A model generated the notes under the pieces. It had not been told where the DNA came from. It worked only from the letters and a program-made list of their open reading frames with translations, and did no database searches. Of a stretch of 64,000 nt of DNA, positions 1 through 7,725 are shown piece by piece. The position numbers and the translations under genes are program-made. The stretch lies in contig NZ_FYEY01000001.1 in NCBI RefSeq assembly GCF_900187385.1, positions 5,456,001 through 5,520,000 of the forward strand, read 5' to 3'. This DNA is from Streptomyces sp. 2114.4 (GTDB taxonomy: Bacteria; Actinomycetota; Actinomycetes; Streptomycetales; Streptomycetaceae). Each line of letters opens with the position of its first letter. The first letter of the stretch is position 1.

Positions 1-699
1 GTGCTGGCCCTCGCGGCCGGCGCCGACGCCCTGTGCGTGGGCGGCGGACTGGCGGACGAGGACACCGTGCTGCGGTTGCGTGACGCCTTGGTGCGGGCGG
101 TGCACGACGGCGAGCTGCCGGAGAGCCGGCTGGCCGACGCCGCGGCACGGGTACAGGCCCTGGCGCGCTGGACCCGGAGCGCGAGTGCGGGGGAGGGGAC
201 AGCGCCCGCGCCCGGGATCGGTCTCACCGCGGCCCGGCGCGCCCTGCGTCTCACCGCCGACGGCCCGTACGAGCCCCTGACCGCGCCCGCGTATGTCGCC
301 GCCTTCACCCCGCTCGCCAATATCGCCGTGGGGGACGACACCCCCTGGGGCGTTGCCGCCGAACTGACCCGGCTGCTCCCGGGTACCGAGACCACCACCT
401 GCACCGCCGAGTCCGCCGCCGCGGCCGGCCCCGCCGCGCTGATCGGCGGTCTGCTCACGGCGGCCGGGGACCGTCGCGTCGTCGCGGTGGTGCGCGACGT
501 CCACCGCCACCCGTGGATGGCCGACGCGCTGCGCATCCTCCTCGACGCCCGCCCCGACACCGCGGTCGTCGAAATGGGCGTCCCCCAGGCCCCGCCCCGA
601 GGCGCCCCGCACCTCGCCACCCACGGCGCCGCCCGCGTCTGCGGCCGCGCCGCCGCCGAAATCCTCACCGGCCTCCGGGGGCCGTCGAGCGGGGAGTGA
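1..699 (+). CDS. Glycoside hydrolase family 3 C-terminal part (beta-N-acetylhexosaminidase-like), 5' end outside window
   Basis: The reading frame is open from base 1, so the N-terminal catalytic barrel lies upstream of the window. What remains (about 232 residues) resembles the end of a GH3 (NagZ-like) sugar hydrolase: the last helices of the barrel ('LAAGADALCVGGG', then 'LPESRLADAAARVQALARW') followed by the alpha/beta sandwich domain. It converges on nagB with a 27-bp gap. Next to nagB, a role in releasing N-acetylglucosamine from chitin or muropeptides is plausible, but this is inferred from context; the catalytic Asp is not visible here. Confidence 0.75.
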   Translation: MLALAAGADALCVGGGLADEDTVLRLRDALVRAVHDGELPESRLADAAARVQALARWTRSASAGEGTAPAPGIGLTAARRALRLTADGPYEPLTAPAYVAAFTPLANIAVGDDTPWGVAAELTRLLPGTETTTCTAESAAAAGPAALIGGLLTAAGDRRVVAVVRDVHRHPWMADALRILLDARPDTAVVEMGVPQAPPRGAPHLATHGAARVCGRAAAEILTGLRGPSSGE

Positions 700-726
700 G
701 CCTGCCCGCGCCCGCCGGTCCGGCTT

Positions 727-1509
727 CTACAGGCCCTGCCATTCCGGCTTCGCCGCGTAGGTGGCGCGGAAGTAGTCGGCGAGCTTCAGCTCGGCGGCCG
801 CGGCCTCGTCCACGACGACCGTGGCGTGCGGGTGGAGCTGCAGCGCCGAAGCCGGGACCAGCGCGGCGACCGGTCCCTCGACGGCACGTGCCACGGCGTC
901 GGCCTTGCCCTCGCCGGTGGCGAGCAGCACCAGATGGCGGGCCTCCAGGATGGTGCCGATGCCCTGGGTGATGACGTGGTGGGGTACCTCGTCCAGGCTG
1001 TCGAAGAACCGGGCATTGTCCGCCCGGGTCTGCTGGGTCAGCGTCTTGATACGGGTGCGCGAAGCGAGCGACGAGCACGGCTCGTTGAAGCCGATGTGCC
1101 CGTCCGTGCCGATACCGAGCAGCTGGAGGTCGACACCGCCGGCCTCACGCAGCGCACGGTCATACGCCTCGCAGGCCGCCTGGACGTCCTCGGCCGACCC
1201 CTCGGGCCCCATGAACGAGTCCTCGCCGAGGCCGAGCGGCCGGACCACTTCGCGCAGGACCACCGAACGGTAGGACTCGGGGTGCCCGGCCGGCAGGCCG
1301 ACATATTCGTCGAGCTGGCAGATGCGCGCCCGGGACGCGTCCACCGCGCCGGCCCGGACCTGCGCCGCCAGCGCCTCGTAAATGGGCAACGGGGTAGAGC
1401 CGGTGGCCACACCGAGCAGCGCGTCGGGCTTACGGCGCAGCAGGGCGGCGAGGGCCCCCGCGATCAGCTCGCCGCCTGCCGTGGCGTCCGGAACGATGAC
1501 AACTTCCAC
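727..1509 (-). CDS. nagB: Glucosamine-6-phosphate deaminase
   Basis: Converts glucosamine-6-phosphate to fructose-6-phosphate and ammonia in the cytosol, the last step of GlcNAc catabolism. The protein shows the NagB signatures 'GVATGSTPLPIYEAL' (phosphate loop), 'LDEYVGLP' (catalytic Asp region) and 'GIGTDGHIGFNEP' (catalytic His loop), and has the normal length of about 260 residues. The GTG at 1509 was chosen because homologues begin at 'EVVIVPDA'. An in-frame ATG at 1539 would add ten unconserved residues and has no ribosome binding site. A DasR-type dre operator lies about 32-43 nt upstream of the chosen start, so repression by DasR relieved by glucosamine-6-phosphate is expected. Confidence 0.95.
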   Translation of the reverse strand: MEVVIVPDATAGGELIAGALAALLRRKPDALLGVATGSTPLPIYEALAAQVRAGAVDASRARICQLDEYVGLPAGHPESYRSVVLREVVRPLGLGEDSFMGPEGSAEDVQAACEAYDRALREAGGVDLQLLGIGTDGHIGFNEPCSSLASRTRIKTLTQQTRADNARFFDSLDEVPHHVITQGIGTILEARHLVLLATGEGKADAVARAVEGPVAALVPASALQLHPHATVVVDEAAAAELKLADYFRATYAAKPEWQGL

Positions 1510-1540
1510 GCTTGGCCTGCCGTTCTGGAGAATGTCCATG

Positions 1541-1552
1541 TGGTATAGACCA
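1541..1552. promoter_or_regulatory. DasR-responsive element (dre) of nagB
   Basis: TGGTATAGACCA matches the palindromic core of the Streptomyces dre consensus (TGGTCTAGACCA) at 11 of 12 positions. It sits immediately upstream of nagB, which is an established DasR target in Streptomyces. The assignment rests on sequence match plus context. Confidence 0.85.
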
Positions 1553-1686
1553 ATCTAGCAGAGCGGAGGCCTCCGGACCCGGCGGCGCTTCCGAAACAAA
1601 GGGGCACATTTCCCCGTCGGGGTGATGACGCGTCGGCCACCTGTCGTCCGTGGCAGGCGGCCGGCGTACGGCCCCACCGGCTGCCG

Positions 1687-2448
1687 TCAGAGCAGCGCCC
1701 CTCCCGTTGCTTCGATCCACTGCCCCGTCACCCAGCGGCTGTCGTCCGAGGCCAGGAAGGCCACGATGTCGCCGATATCGGTGGCGTCCGCTATCCGGCC
1801 CAGCGGGGACATCGCCCGAACCGCCGCCTGCGCCTCGGCGTTCGCCTCGCCGCGCAGCCAGCTCGCGTTCATCTCCGTGTCGACCGCCCCGGGGGCAACG
1901 GCGTTGACCGTGATGCCGCGCGGGCCCAGCTCCTTGGCCAGGGTCCGGGTGAAGACATCGATCGCCCCCTTCGTCATGGCGTAAGCGATCAGCTCGGTCT
2001 TGGCCCTCCCGTGCGTCTGGCCCGTGGAGGTGTTGACGATCCGGCCGCCGTCCCGCAGCCGGCTCAGGCCGAGCTGGGTGAGGAAGAACGGCGCTTTGGT
2101 GTTGACCGCGAAGAGATGGTCGAAATCCGCCTCGGTGGCCTGGGCTATCCGCTCCCGCCTGCCGGCCGTGCCGACATTGTTGACCAGGATGTCGAGGCCG
2201 TCCGCCTGCGGGTCGAAGGCCGCCCACAGTGCCTCGGCCCCGCCCGGCCCGCCCAGCGGTGCCCGGACGGTGAAGGCCTGTCCGCCCGCCGCCTCGATGC
2301 CCGCCACCGTCTCCTCGGCCGCTGCCTCGTCCCGGCCGTAATGCACCCCGACGCGCGCGCCGTCCCGAGCCAGCCGCTCCGAGATCGCCCGGCCGATCCC
2401 CCTGCTGCCGCCCGTCACCAGTGCCGTCCTGCCGCTGAGTGCCGCCAT
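1687..2448 (-). CDS. SDR family NAD(P)-dependent oxidoreductase
   Basis: A classical short-chain dehydrogenase/reductase of 253 residues. It has the Rossmann motif 'TGGSRGIGRAI' near residue 11, the 'NNVGT' strand, the catalytic Ser and 'Y-A-M-T-K' (Tyr/Lys) motif, and the C-terminal 'WVTGQWIEATGG'. The substrate cannot be read from sequence. The ATG at 2448 follows a clear GAGAGGGG ribosome binding site; a longer frame to 2535 lacks one and would add unconserved residues. It is transcribed divergently from a TetR regulator across a 162-bp region holding two inverted copies of an operator-like motif, so it is the likely regulated target. Confidence 0.9.
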   Translation of the reverse strand: MAALSGRTALVTGGSRGIGRAISERLARDGARVGVHYGRDEAAAEETVAGIEAAGGQAFTVRAPLGGPGGAEALWAAFDPQADGLDILVNNVGTAGRRERIAQATEADFDHLFAVNTKAPFFLTQLGLSRLRDGGRIVNTSTGQTHGRAKTELIAYAMTKGAIDVFTRTLAKELGPRGITVNAVAPGAVDTEMNASWLRGEANAEAQAAVRAMSPLGRIADATDIGDIVAFLASDDSRWVTGQWIEATGGALL

Positions 2449-2548
2449 GGCGCTGCCCCTCTCTGATCGCACGCGAAGTCCCGCGGGGTCGCGCACCTGT
2501 CGGCCATCTCGCCGGGCAGACGCGGCGCCCTTCACGCCGATCCATTTA

Positions 2549-2600
2549 TATATCGGTCGCTACAAAAAACCGTAGCACGCCTTCCGTACCGACCGCTATA
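2549..2600. promoter_or_regulatory. Inverted pair of operator-like motifs between SDR and tetR
   Basis: TATATCGGTCGCTA at 2549-2562 and TACCGACCGCTATA at 2587-2600 are reverse complements at 12 of 14 positions, with centres 38 bp apart. A second small dyad, GCTAC and GTAGC, lies between them. Position in a divergent tetR/SDR promoter region suggests binding sites of the adjacent TetR protein. This is inference. Confidence 0.5.
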
Positions 2601-2610
2601 GAATTCCGTC

Positions 2611-3336
2611 ATGACGACCGAGGAACCCCGCACGACGCCGCAGACCCACCCGGCCGAGGCGGTGAAGCGGCGCGGCCGGCCTCGGTCCTTCGACCGGGAG
2701 ACGGCTCTGGAACAGGCGGTCCGGTCCTTCTGGGAGCAGGGCTACGAGGCCACCTCGATCTCCGACCTGACCCGCGCCATGGGCATCAGCGCCCCCAGCC
2801 TCTACGCCGCCTTCGGCGACAAGCGGGCCCTGTTCGACGAGGTCGTGGCCGAGTACCGACGGAACTACGGAGGCTTCCTCAACCGCGCCGTGGCCGAGGA
2901 GCCGACCGCCCGCCGGGCTGTCGAACGGGCGCTGCGCGAGGCCGCGGTCGAGTACACCCTCCCGGGCCGCCCCCGCGGCTGTCTCGTCGTCAGCGCCGCC
3001 CTGAACACCGCGCCCGCGTCCAGTGAAGTCGCCGGTTTGCTGCGGGAGATGCGGCAGTCGAACGTCCGGCAGATCGCCCGCGCCGTCCGGGCGGACATCG
3101 CCTCCGGTGAGCTTCCCCCCGGCACCGATGCGGATGCGTTGGCCGCCTACGTCTACGCGGTGATCCAGGGCATGTCCCAGCAGGCGCGCGACGGTGCGGA
3201 GCGCACGGAGCTGGAAGCGATCGCCGAGCTGGCGTTGCGGGCGTGGCCGGGAGCGGGACCGGGGTCAGGGCCTGGGAAGAAGGAGGGGGAGGACAAGGGA
3301 GCAGGCTCCGGCCCGGCGAGCGGCACCGCCCGCTGA
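2611..3336 (+). CDS. TetR/AcrR family transcriptional regulator
   Basis: A 241-residue one-component repressor. After a basic N-terminal tail ('KRRGRPRSF'), the TetR HTH is visible at about residues 28-75 ('EATSISDLTRAMGISAPSLYAAFGDKRALFDEV'). The ligand-binding domain is all-helical, and the last 25-30 residues are a low-complexity Gly/Ser/Lys tail. The ATG at 2611 has no Shine-Dalgarno sequence and lies just after the second operator-like motif, so the message may be leaderless. It is divergent from the SDR gene and probably represses it and itself; the inducer is unknown. Confidence 0.9.
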   Translation: MTTEEPRTTPQTHPAEAVKRRGRPRSFDRETALEQAVRSFWEQGYEATSISDLTRAMGISAPSLYAAFGDKRALFDEVVAEYRRNYGGFLNRAVAEEPTARRAVERALREAAVEYTLPGRPRGCLVVSAALNTAPASSEVAGLLREMRQSNVRQIARAVRADIASGELPPGTDADALAAYVYAVIQGMSQQARDGAERTELEAIAELALRAWPGAGPGSGPGKKEGEDKGAGSGPASGTAR

Positions 3337-3717
3337 AAGCCCGGCGCGGGGCGAGGGGTGAGGGTGAGGAGCGAAGGAGGGCCGACACCGCTCCGGCGAG
3401 CCCCCGAAAAACACCCGCGGGCCGCGGCGCCGGGACAGGACCCTCAACCTGTCCGGCACCGCAGCCCGGAGCTGACATCGGCCGGCCCCGCCTTGCGGGC
3501 GGAAGGTGCCCCTGTGTGCGGTAGGGGCACGGTCCCGTCCAGGGACCGGTCGATCGGAGGCCTCGGCGCAGTCAGGGCAGAGAGCGCTTCGGCCTCGTTC
3601 CGCCCTCCTGTGCGGGGAGAGCGGAGGTCTTTTGCTGAATTCTGGACTAGACCATTCTCACTTGTCCATGCCCATGCAGAGACAACAGGTACACCGTACG
3701 CCGGTAGGCTCCAAGAC
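3337..3717. other. Non-coding gap with hairpins between tetR and the sensor kinase gene
   Basis: No convincing gene is seen. It holds two short perfect stem-loops, GGACAGG/CCTGTCC (3433-3454) and GTGCCCCT/AGGGGCAC (3506-3530), which may end tetR transcription. The last 120 bp are the kinase promoter region and contain a dre-like site (listed separately). Confidence 0.5.
3643..3654. promoter_or_regulatory. Second dre-like (DasR) site, upstream of the sensor kinase
   Basis: TGGACTAGACCA matches the dre core TGGTCTAGACCA at 11 of 12 positions, as good a match as the nagB site. It lies about 65 bp upstream of the kinase start. DasR control of this kinase is inferred only from the motif. Confidence 0.5.
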
Positions 3718-5199
3718 GTGCCCTCCATGAACGATCTCGTACGCCAGCACACCGCTCTGAGCGACACCGACCTTGAGTGGCTCCATCTGCTGGTCTCGGA
3801 GTGGCAGCTGCTCTCCGACCTCTCCTTCGCCGATCTCGTGCTGTGGGTTCCCACCCTCGACGGCACCCGCTACGTATCGGTCGCCCAGATGCGGCCCAAT
3901 ACGGGCCCCACCTCCTACCAGGACGACATGGTCGGCCATCTCGTTCCCCGTGGCCGCCGTCCCATGCTCGATTCCGCCCTGGACGAGGGACGCATCGTGC
4001 GGGAGGGTGACCCGGAGTGGCGCGAGGAGGTGCCGGTACGCGTCGAGTCCATCCCGGTGCGCCGCGAGGGCCGGGTGCTCGGTGTGATCGCCCGCAACAC
4101 CAATCTGCTGACCGTGCGCACCCCCAGCCGGCTGGAGCTCACCTACCTGCAGAGCGCGTCCGACCTCGCCCAGATGATCGCTGCCGGAACGTTTCCCTTC
4201 CCCGGCCAGCAGGTCGACATGGACGCCTCGCCACGGGCCGGCGACGGACTGATCCGGCTCGACGCGGACGGCATCGTCCAGTACGCCAGCCCCAATGCGC
4301 TCTCCGCCTACCACCGGCTCGGCCTCGCGGCCGACCTCGTGGGTCACCACCTCGGCCAGGCCACCGCCGAACTGGCGCCCGCCCGCGGCCCGGTGGACGA
4401 GGCGCTGGTCAAGCTCGCCAGCGGCTGGGCCCCCAGGGAATTCGAGGTCGAAGGTGACGAAGGCGTCATTCAATTGCGCGCCATTCCGCTCAAACCCAAG
4501 GGAACGCACAGTGGTTCACTGGTTTTGCTGCGTGATGTGACCGAATTGAGACGTCGCGAACGGGAACTGATCACCAAGGACGCCACCATCCGGGAAATCC
4601 ACCACCGGGTGAAGAACAATTTGCAGACGGTCGCCGCGCTGTTGCGGCTGCAGTCGCGCCGGATGGATTCCGCGCAGGGCCGCGACGCCCTCAACGAGGC
4701 CGTGCGCAGGGTCGGTTCGATCGCCATCGTGCACGAGACGCTGTCCCAGACCCTCGACGAACGGGTCGAGTTCGACGAGATCGCGGACCGGGTGCTGGCC
4801 ATGGTCGCGGAGATCTCCCCGGGCAAGGTGACCACCCGCCGCACCGGGCGTTTCGGCATTCTGGACGCCGAGGTGGCCACCCCGCTGTCGATGGTGCTCA
4901 CCGAGGTGCTGCAGAACGCCCTGGAGCACGCCTTCGACCAGGCGGAGCACGGCACGGTCGAGGTCGGCGCGGTACGCGGCGGCGGCCGTAATGAACCGCG
5001 GCTGCTGGTCACCGTCCAGGACAACGGCCGCGGCCTGCCCGAGGGCTTCGATCCGCATCGCGCCGGAAACCTGGGGCTGCAGATCGTACGGACCCTGGTG
5101 GAAGGGGAGTTGGGCGGGAAGTTCGACATGGTGCGGGCGCCCGAGCGCGGTACCCAGGTCATCCTCGACGTGCCGGTACGCGCCGAGAAGCAGCACTGA
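3718..5199 (+). CDS. Soluble GAF/PAS sensor histidine kinase (HisKA_2 type)
   Basis: A 493-residue kinase with no membrane segment. An N-terminal GAF-like sensory domain (about 1-170, 'ADLVLWVPTLDGTRYVSV') is followed by a PAS domain (about 180-275, 'IRLDADGIVQYASPNA'). Then comes a HisKA_2 dimerisation domain with 'EIHHRVKNNLQ' (phospho-acceptor His295 or His296) and an HATPase domain ('VLQNALEHAF', 'DNGRGLPEG', 'GLQIVRTLV'). The GTG at 3718 was chosen because GGTAGG precedes it; an ATG at 3727 is also possible. No response regulator is adjacent, so the partner is elsewhere. A wblE gene converges on it, and a dre-like site lies upstream. Confidence 0.88.
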   Translation: MPSMNDLVRQHTALSDTDLEWLHLLVSEWQLLSDLSFADLVLWVPTLDGTRYVSVAQMRPNTGPTSYQDDMVGHLVPRGRRPMLDSALDEGRIVREGDPEWREEVPVRVESIPVRREGRVLGVIARNTNLLTVRTPSRLELTYLQSASDLAQMIAAGTFPFPGQQVDMDASPRAGDGLIRLDADGIVQYASPNALSAYHRLGLAADLVGHHLGQATAELAPARGPVDEALVKLASGWAPREFEVEGDEGVIQLRAIPLKPKGTHSGSLVLLRDVTELRRRERELITKDATIREIHHRVKNNLQTVAALLRLQSRRMDSAQGRDALNEAVRRVGSIAIVHETLSQTLDERVEFDEIADRVLAMVAEISPGKVTTRRTGRFGILDAEVATPLSMVLTEVLQNALEHAFDQAEHGTVEVGAVRGGGRNEPRLLVTVQDNGRGLPEGFDPHRAGNLGLQIVRTLVEGELGGKFDMVRAPERGTQVILDVPVRAEKQH

Positions 5200-5255
5200 G
5201 ACCGGGCGGCGGCCGACGGGGTCGCCCGGCCGTCGCCCGGCCCCGAACAGCAGCA

Positions 5256-5282
5256 AGCCCCGGACCCATCCGGTCCGGGGCT
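5256..5282. terminator. Bidirectional stem-loop between the kinase gene and wblE
   Basis: AGCCCCGGACC and GGTCCGGGGCT form a perfect 11-bp stem with a 5-nt loop in the gap between two convergent genes. There is no U-tract, which is common for Streptomyces terminators. Confidence 0.75.
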
Positions 5283-5379
5283 CAAAGCTATAGCGATGCG
5301 ATTATGACCGGGCCGGTGAGCTCCGGAGGTGCATCGGGGGTACTGCGCGCTGCGGCTCGGGGGCCACGGGGCTACTGGC

Positions 5380-5637
5380 TCAGGCGCTGGCGTTGCGCGC
5401 CCGGTTACGAGCGGCACGGCGCTTCATGGCGCGGCGCTCGTCCTCGCTCAGACCACCCCAGACGCCGGAGTCCTGGCCGGACTCGAGCGCCCACTGCAGG
5501 CACTGCTCCATGACGGGGCAGCGGCGGCAGACGGCCTTGGCTTCCTCGATCTGCAGGAGCGCAGGACCGGTGTTGCCGATAGGGAAGAAGAGCTCGGGGT
5601 CTTCTTCGCGGCAAACGGCGCGGTGACGCCAGTCCAT
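5380..5637 (-). CDS. wblE: WhiB-like iron-sulfur transcription factor (WblE type)
   Basis: An 85-residue WhiB-family protein. Four cysteines (C9, C37, C40, C46) in the pattern C-x27-C-x2-C-x5-C should hold a [4Fe-4S] cluster. They are followed by the family's 'GVWGG' turn and a basic C-terminal tail ('RRAMKRRAARNRARNA') for DNA contact. The ATG at 5637 follows AGGAG; the frame continues upstream but without conservation. WhiB proteins bind the primary sigma factor and regulate redox or developmental genes. The WblE assignment rests on the short length, the start 'MDWRHRAVCREEDPELFFP' and the position beside a sigH cluster. A long leader precedes it. Confidence 0.93.
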   Translation of the reverse strand: MDWRHRAVCREEDPELFFPIGNTGPALLQIEEAKAVCRRCPVMEQCLQWALESGQDSGVWGGLSEDERRAMKRRAARNRARNASA

Positions 5638-5957
5638 GGCTGCTCCATCTCCTCGTGTGACGGGATCGTTGCTTGTGAATGTGAACGCTTTCACGAATCC
5701 CTCCGCAAGCAAAGGGCCGAACTCCAGTTGCGCACTGGTGCGGTCCTGTGGAATGAGGAGGGGGATTCGGACTCTCAAGGGGGCCGGTAAAGCGGCCGTC
5801 CCGATCGCCATGAAGAGACTCGCAAACCTCGGCTGCGGATACAACCCCTTCCGGAAACTTTTTTTTGATTCCTTGGTGTCGCCTAGCTCACAGCCGTCAT
5901 TCCAGGGGGTGGAAACCAGTCTAAACGTTCGAGTGAAAGGACTTTAGGCCCTACTGC
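5638..5957. promoter_or_regulatory. Long upstream region of wblE
   Basis: A 320-bp gap between the lipid kinase gene and wblE on the same (minus) strand. No gene is seen. It includes an unusual run of eight T (5859-5866) in an otherwise GC-rich context and should contain the wblE promoter; no specific operator could be recognised. Confidence 0.5.
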
Positions 5958-6941
5958 TCACACAATCACACGCAGTGCACGGCGAACGCCTGTGAACGTC
6001 ACACTCGTACGCAGTCCCAGGTGGTCACCGTCCATCTGGAACGGCAGGGGGACCTGCGAATGCAAGGTGAAGTTCGTGAGGTCGTGAAGTGAAAGTGCGT
6101 GCTTGCCCCGGGGGCCGCGCTCGGGTGTGGACGCCAGCAGCTGGGTGACATATCGGGTCACAGCGGGCGGGGAGAGCTTGCTCAGTGCGAACAGATCCAG
6201 GCCCGTGTCGAACGAGGCGTCCGGGGACGGGTAGATCGGCCGGTTGCCCAGATAGGACCACGGAGCGGTGTTGCAGATTATGGCCAGTGCCAGGTTCTCG
6301 TCGCGCTCCACGGTGCCCTCGGTGCCGCCAGGGCGTTCGAGGGTGATGACGCCCCGCCGGCGGTTCGCCTCGCCCAGGAACTGCCGTACGACCTGTCGCA
6401 CGTACAGGGCGTGGGTCGAACGCTTGCCGCGTTCGCGCTGCTGCTCGACCCGGCCGACGACGCCCGCGTCGAAACCGAAGCCGGCGCAGAAGGTGAACCA
6501 GCGCTCCGGGACGCCCTCGTCCTCGGTCCCCGGTGTGCCCGCGGCCAGCCCCAGGCCGATGGTGCGCTCGGTGCCGTCGCGCAGCGCGTCCAGCAGGGCG
6601 CCGGTCGCCTCCACGACGTCATTGGGCAGCCCCAGCGCGCGGGCGAAGACATTGGTGGAGCCGCCGGGGACGACGGCCAGCCGGGGATGGGAGTCCGGAT
6701 CGGGGCCGCCTGCCAGCAGGCCGTTGACGACCTCGTTGACCGTGCCGTCGCCGCCGAGCGCCACCACCAGGTCGATCTGCCCGCTCTCGGTGGCCTGCCG
6801 GGCGAGATCACGGGCGTGCCCGCGGTACTGCGTCTGCGCGACCTCCAGCTTGAGGTCGCTGGCGAGCGCGTGGGCGAGTACCTCACGGGTGCGGGCACTG
6901 GTGGTGGTTGCTGCCGGATTGACCACGAGGAGTGCGCGCAT
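5958..6941 (-). CDS. Diacylglycerol/lipid kinase family protein
   Basis: A 327-residue soluble lipid kinase of the DAGK catalytic superfamily. It begins with the family start 'MRALLVVNPAA' and carries the nucleotide-binding 'ALGGDGTVNEVVNGLL' and 'VVPGGSTNVFARALG' motifs, followed by the beta-sandwich C-terminal domain. It should phosphorylate diacylglycerol, a sphingosine-like lipid or a related lipid alcohol with ATP; which one is not evident. The ATG at 6941 was preferred over an upstream in-frame start at 7001 because it matches the family start. It is followed on the same strand by wblE after a long gap. Confidence 0.88.
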   Translation of the reverse strand: MRALLVVNPAATTTSARTREVLAHALASDLKLEVAQTQYRGHARDLARQATESGQIDLVVALGGDGTVNEVVNGLLAGGPDPDSHPRLAVVPGGSTNVFARALGLPNDVVEATGALLDALRDGTERTIGLGLAAGTPGTEDEGVPERWFTFCAGFGFDAGVVGRVEQQRERGKRSTHALYVRQVVRQFLGEANRRRGVITLERPGGTEGTVERDENLALAIICNTAPWSYLGNRPIYPSPDASFDTGLDLFALSKLSPPAVTRYVTQLLASTPERGPRGKHALSLHDLTNFTLHSQVPLPFQMDGDHLGLRTSVTFTGVRRALRVIV

Positions 6942-7036
6942 ATGGAGCAGCGTACCTACCTGCCGGTACCGGCCATGCGTCCCATCCGGCTCCGGGGCCA
7001 CCCCGGCGGCCGGGGCGCCGGCGCTACCCTGCTGGG

Positions 7037-7498
7037 GTGAGCAGTCAGCAGAAGCAGTCCGTGTCCCGAGCCGCCGGCGCCTCCACCGCGCCCGAGCCGA
7101 CCGGCCCGCGGCCCGCCCGGCTGAGCGCCGCCGCGGCGCTCACCGCGGTCGAAGGGCTCGCGCTGGCGGCCCTCGGCGGGTACCTGCTGTTCATGGGTCT
7201 CGCCGGTTCGCCGGACAGTCCGCAGCAGGCGGAAATGGGCGGGCTGACGGTCTTGGCGCTCGCGGTGCTGCCGCTGGTGGCCGCGCGGGGGCTGTGGCTG
7301 CGCCGCCGCTGGAGCCGGGGCCCCTCGCTGATCACTCAGCTCGTGGCGCTGCCGGTGGCCTGGACGCTGGTCCACGGCGGCGGTGCGCTGATCGCGGCCG
7401 GTATCGGACTGGCCGTGGCCGCGGTGGTGGTGCTCGTCCTGCTGGTCAATCCGACGGCCACCGAGGCACTGGGCATCGGGCCGCGGGAGACGCCCTGA
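7037..7498 (+). CDS. Four-helix integral membrane protein, function unknown
   Basis: A 153-residue protein with a polar, Pro/Ala-rich N-terminal tail of about 35 residues. Four hydrophobic segments follow ('ALTAVEGLALAALGGYLLFM', 'LTVLALAVLPLVAARGLWL', 'LITQLVALPVAWTLVHGG', 'GIGLAVAAVVVLVLLV'). No catalytic or binding motif is visible. The GTG at 7037 is the first start before the conserved-looking part; no strong ribosome binding site is present. It is divergent from the lipid kinase gene and convergent with sigH. Confidence 0.7.
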   Translation: MSSQQKQSVSRAAGASTAPEPTGPRPARLSAAAALTAVEGLALAALGGYLLFMGLAGSPDSPQQAEMGGLTVLALAVLPLVAARGLWLRRRWSRGPSLITQLVALPVAWTLVHGGGALIAAGIGLAVAAVVVLVLLVNPTATEALGIGPRETP

Positions 7499-7530
7499 GG
7501 ACCGTTCCGTGTGCGGCCCGTCCGGACGGC

Positions 7531-7653
7531 GGGCCTGATACGGGTGGAACGGGCCTGACGCGAGGGTCACAGGCCTGATGCGAGGCTGCCGGGCCTGACA
7601 CGCGAGTCCGGGGCCCGACGGGAAGAACCGGCGGGAAGAACGGCGGGAAGAAC
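7531..7653. repeat. Two imperfect tandem repeats after the membrane-protein gene
   Basis: Five copies of GGGCCTGA or a close variant start at 7531, 7551, 7571, 7591 and 7611, a strict 20-bp spacing. They are followed by three copies of GGGAAGAAC at about 12-13 bp spacing (7620, 7633, 7645). They sit in the gap between convergent genes. Confidence 0.8.
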
Positions 7654-7667
7654 CGGGCGCGGACGCA

Positions 7668-7702
7668 CGGCGGGCGGAGCCCGCGAGAGCCCCGCCCGTC
7701 CC
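7668..7702. terminator. GC-rich stem-loop downstream of sigH
   Basis: An imperfect GC-rich inverted repeat (left arm around 7669-7680, right arm around 7689-7701) lies 25-60 bp after the sigH stop in the convergent gap. Probable terminator, without a U-tract. Confidence 0.45.
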
Positions 7703-7725
7703 GGTCGGTCCTCCTCGGACCCCGT

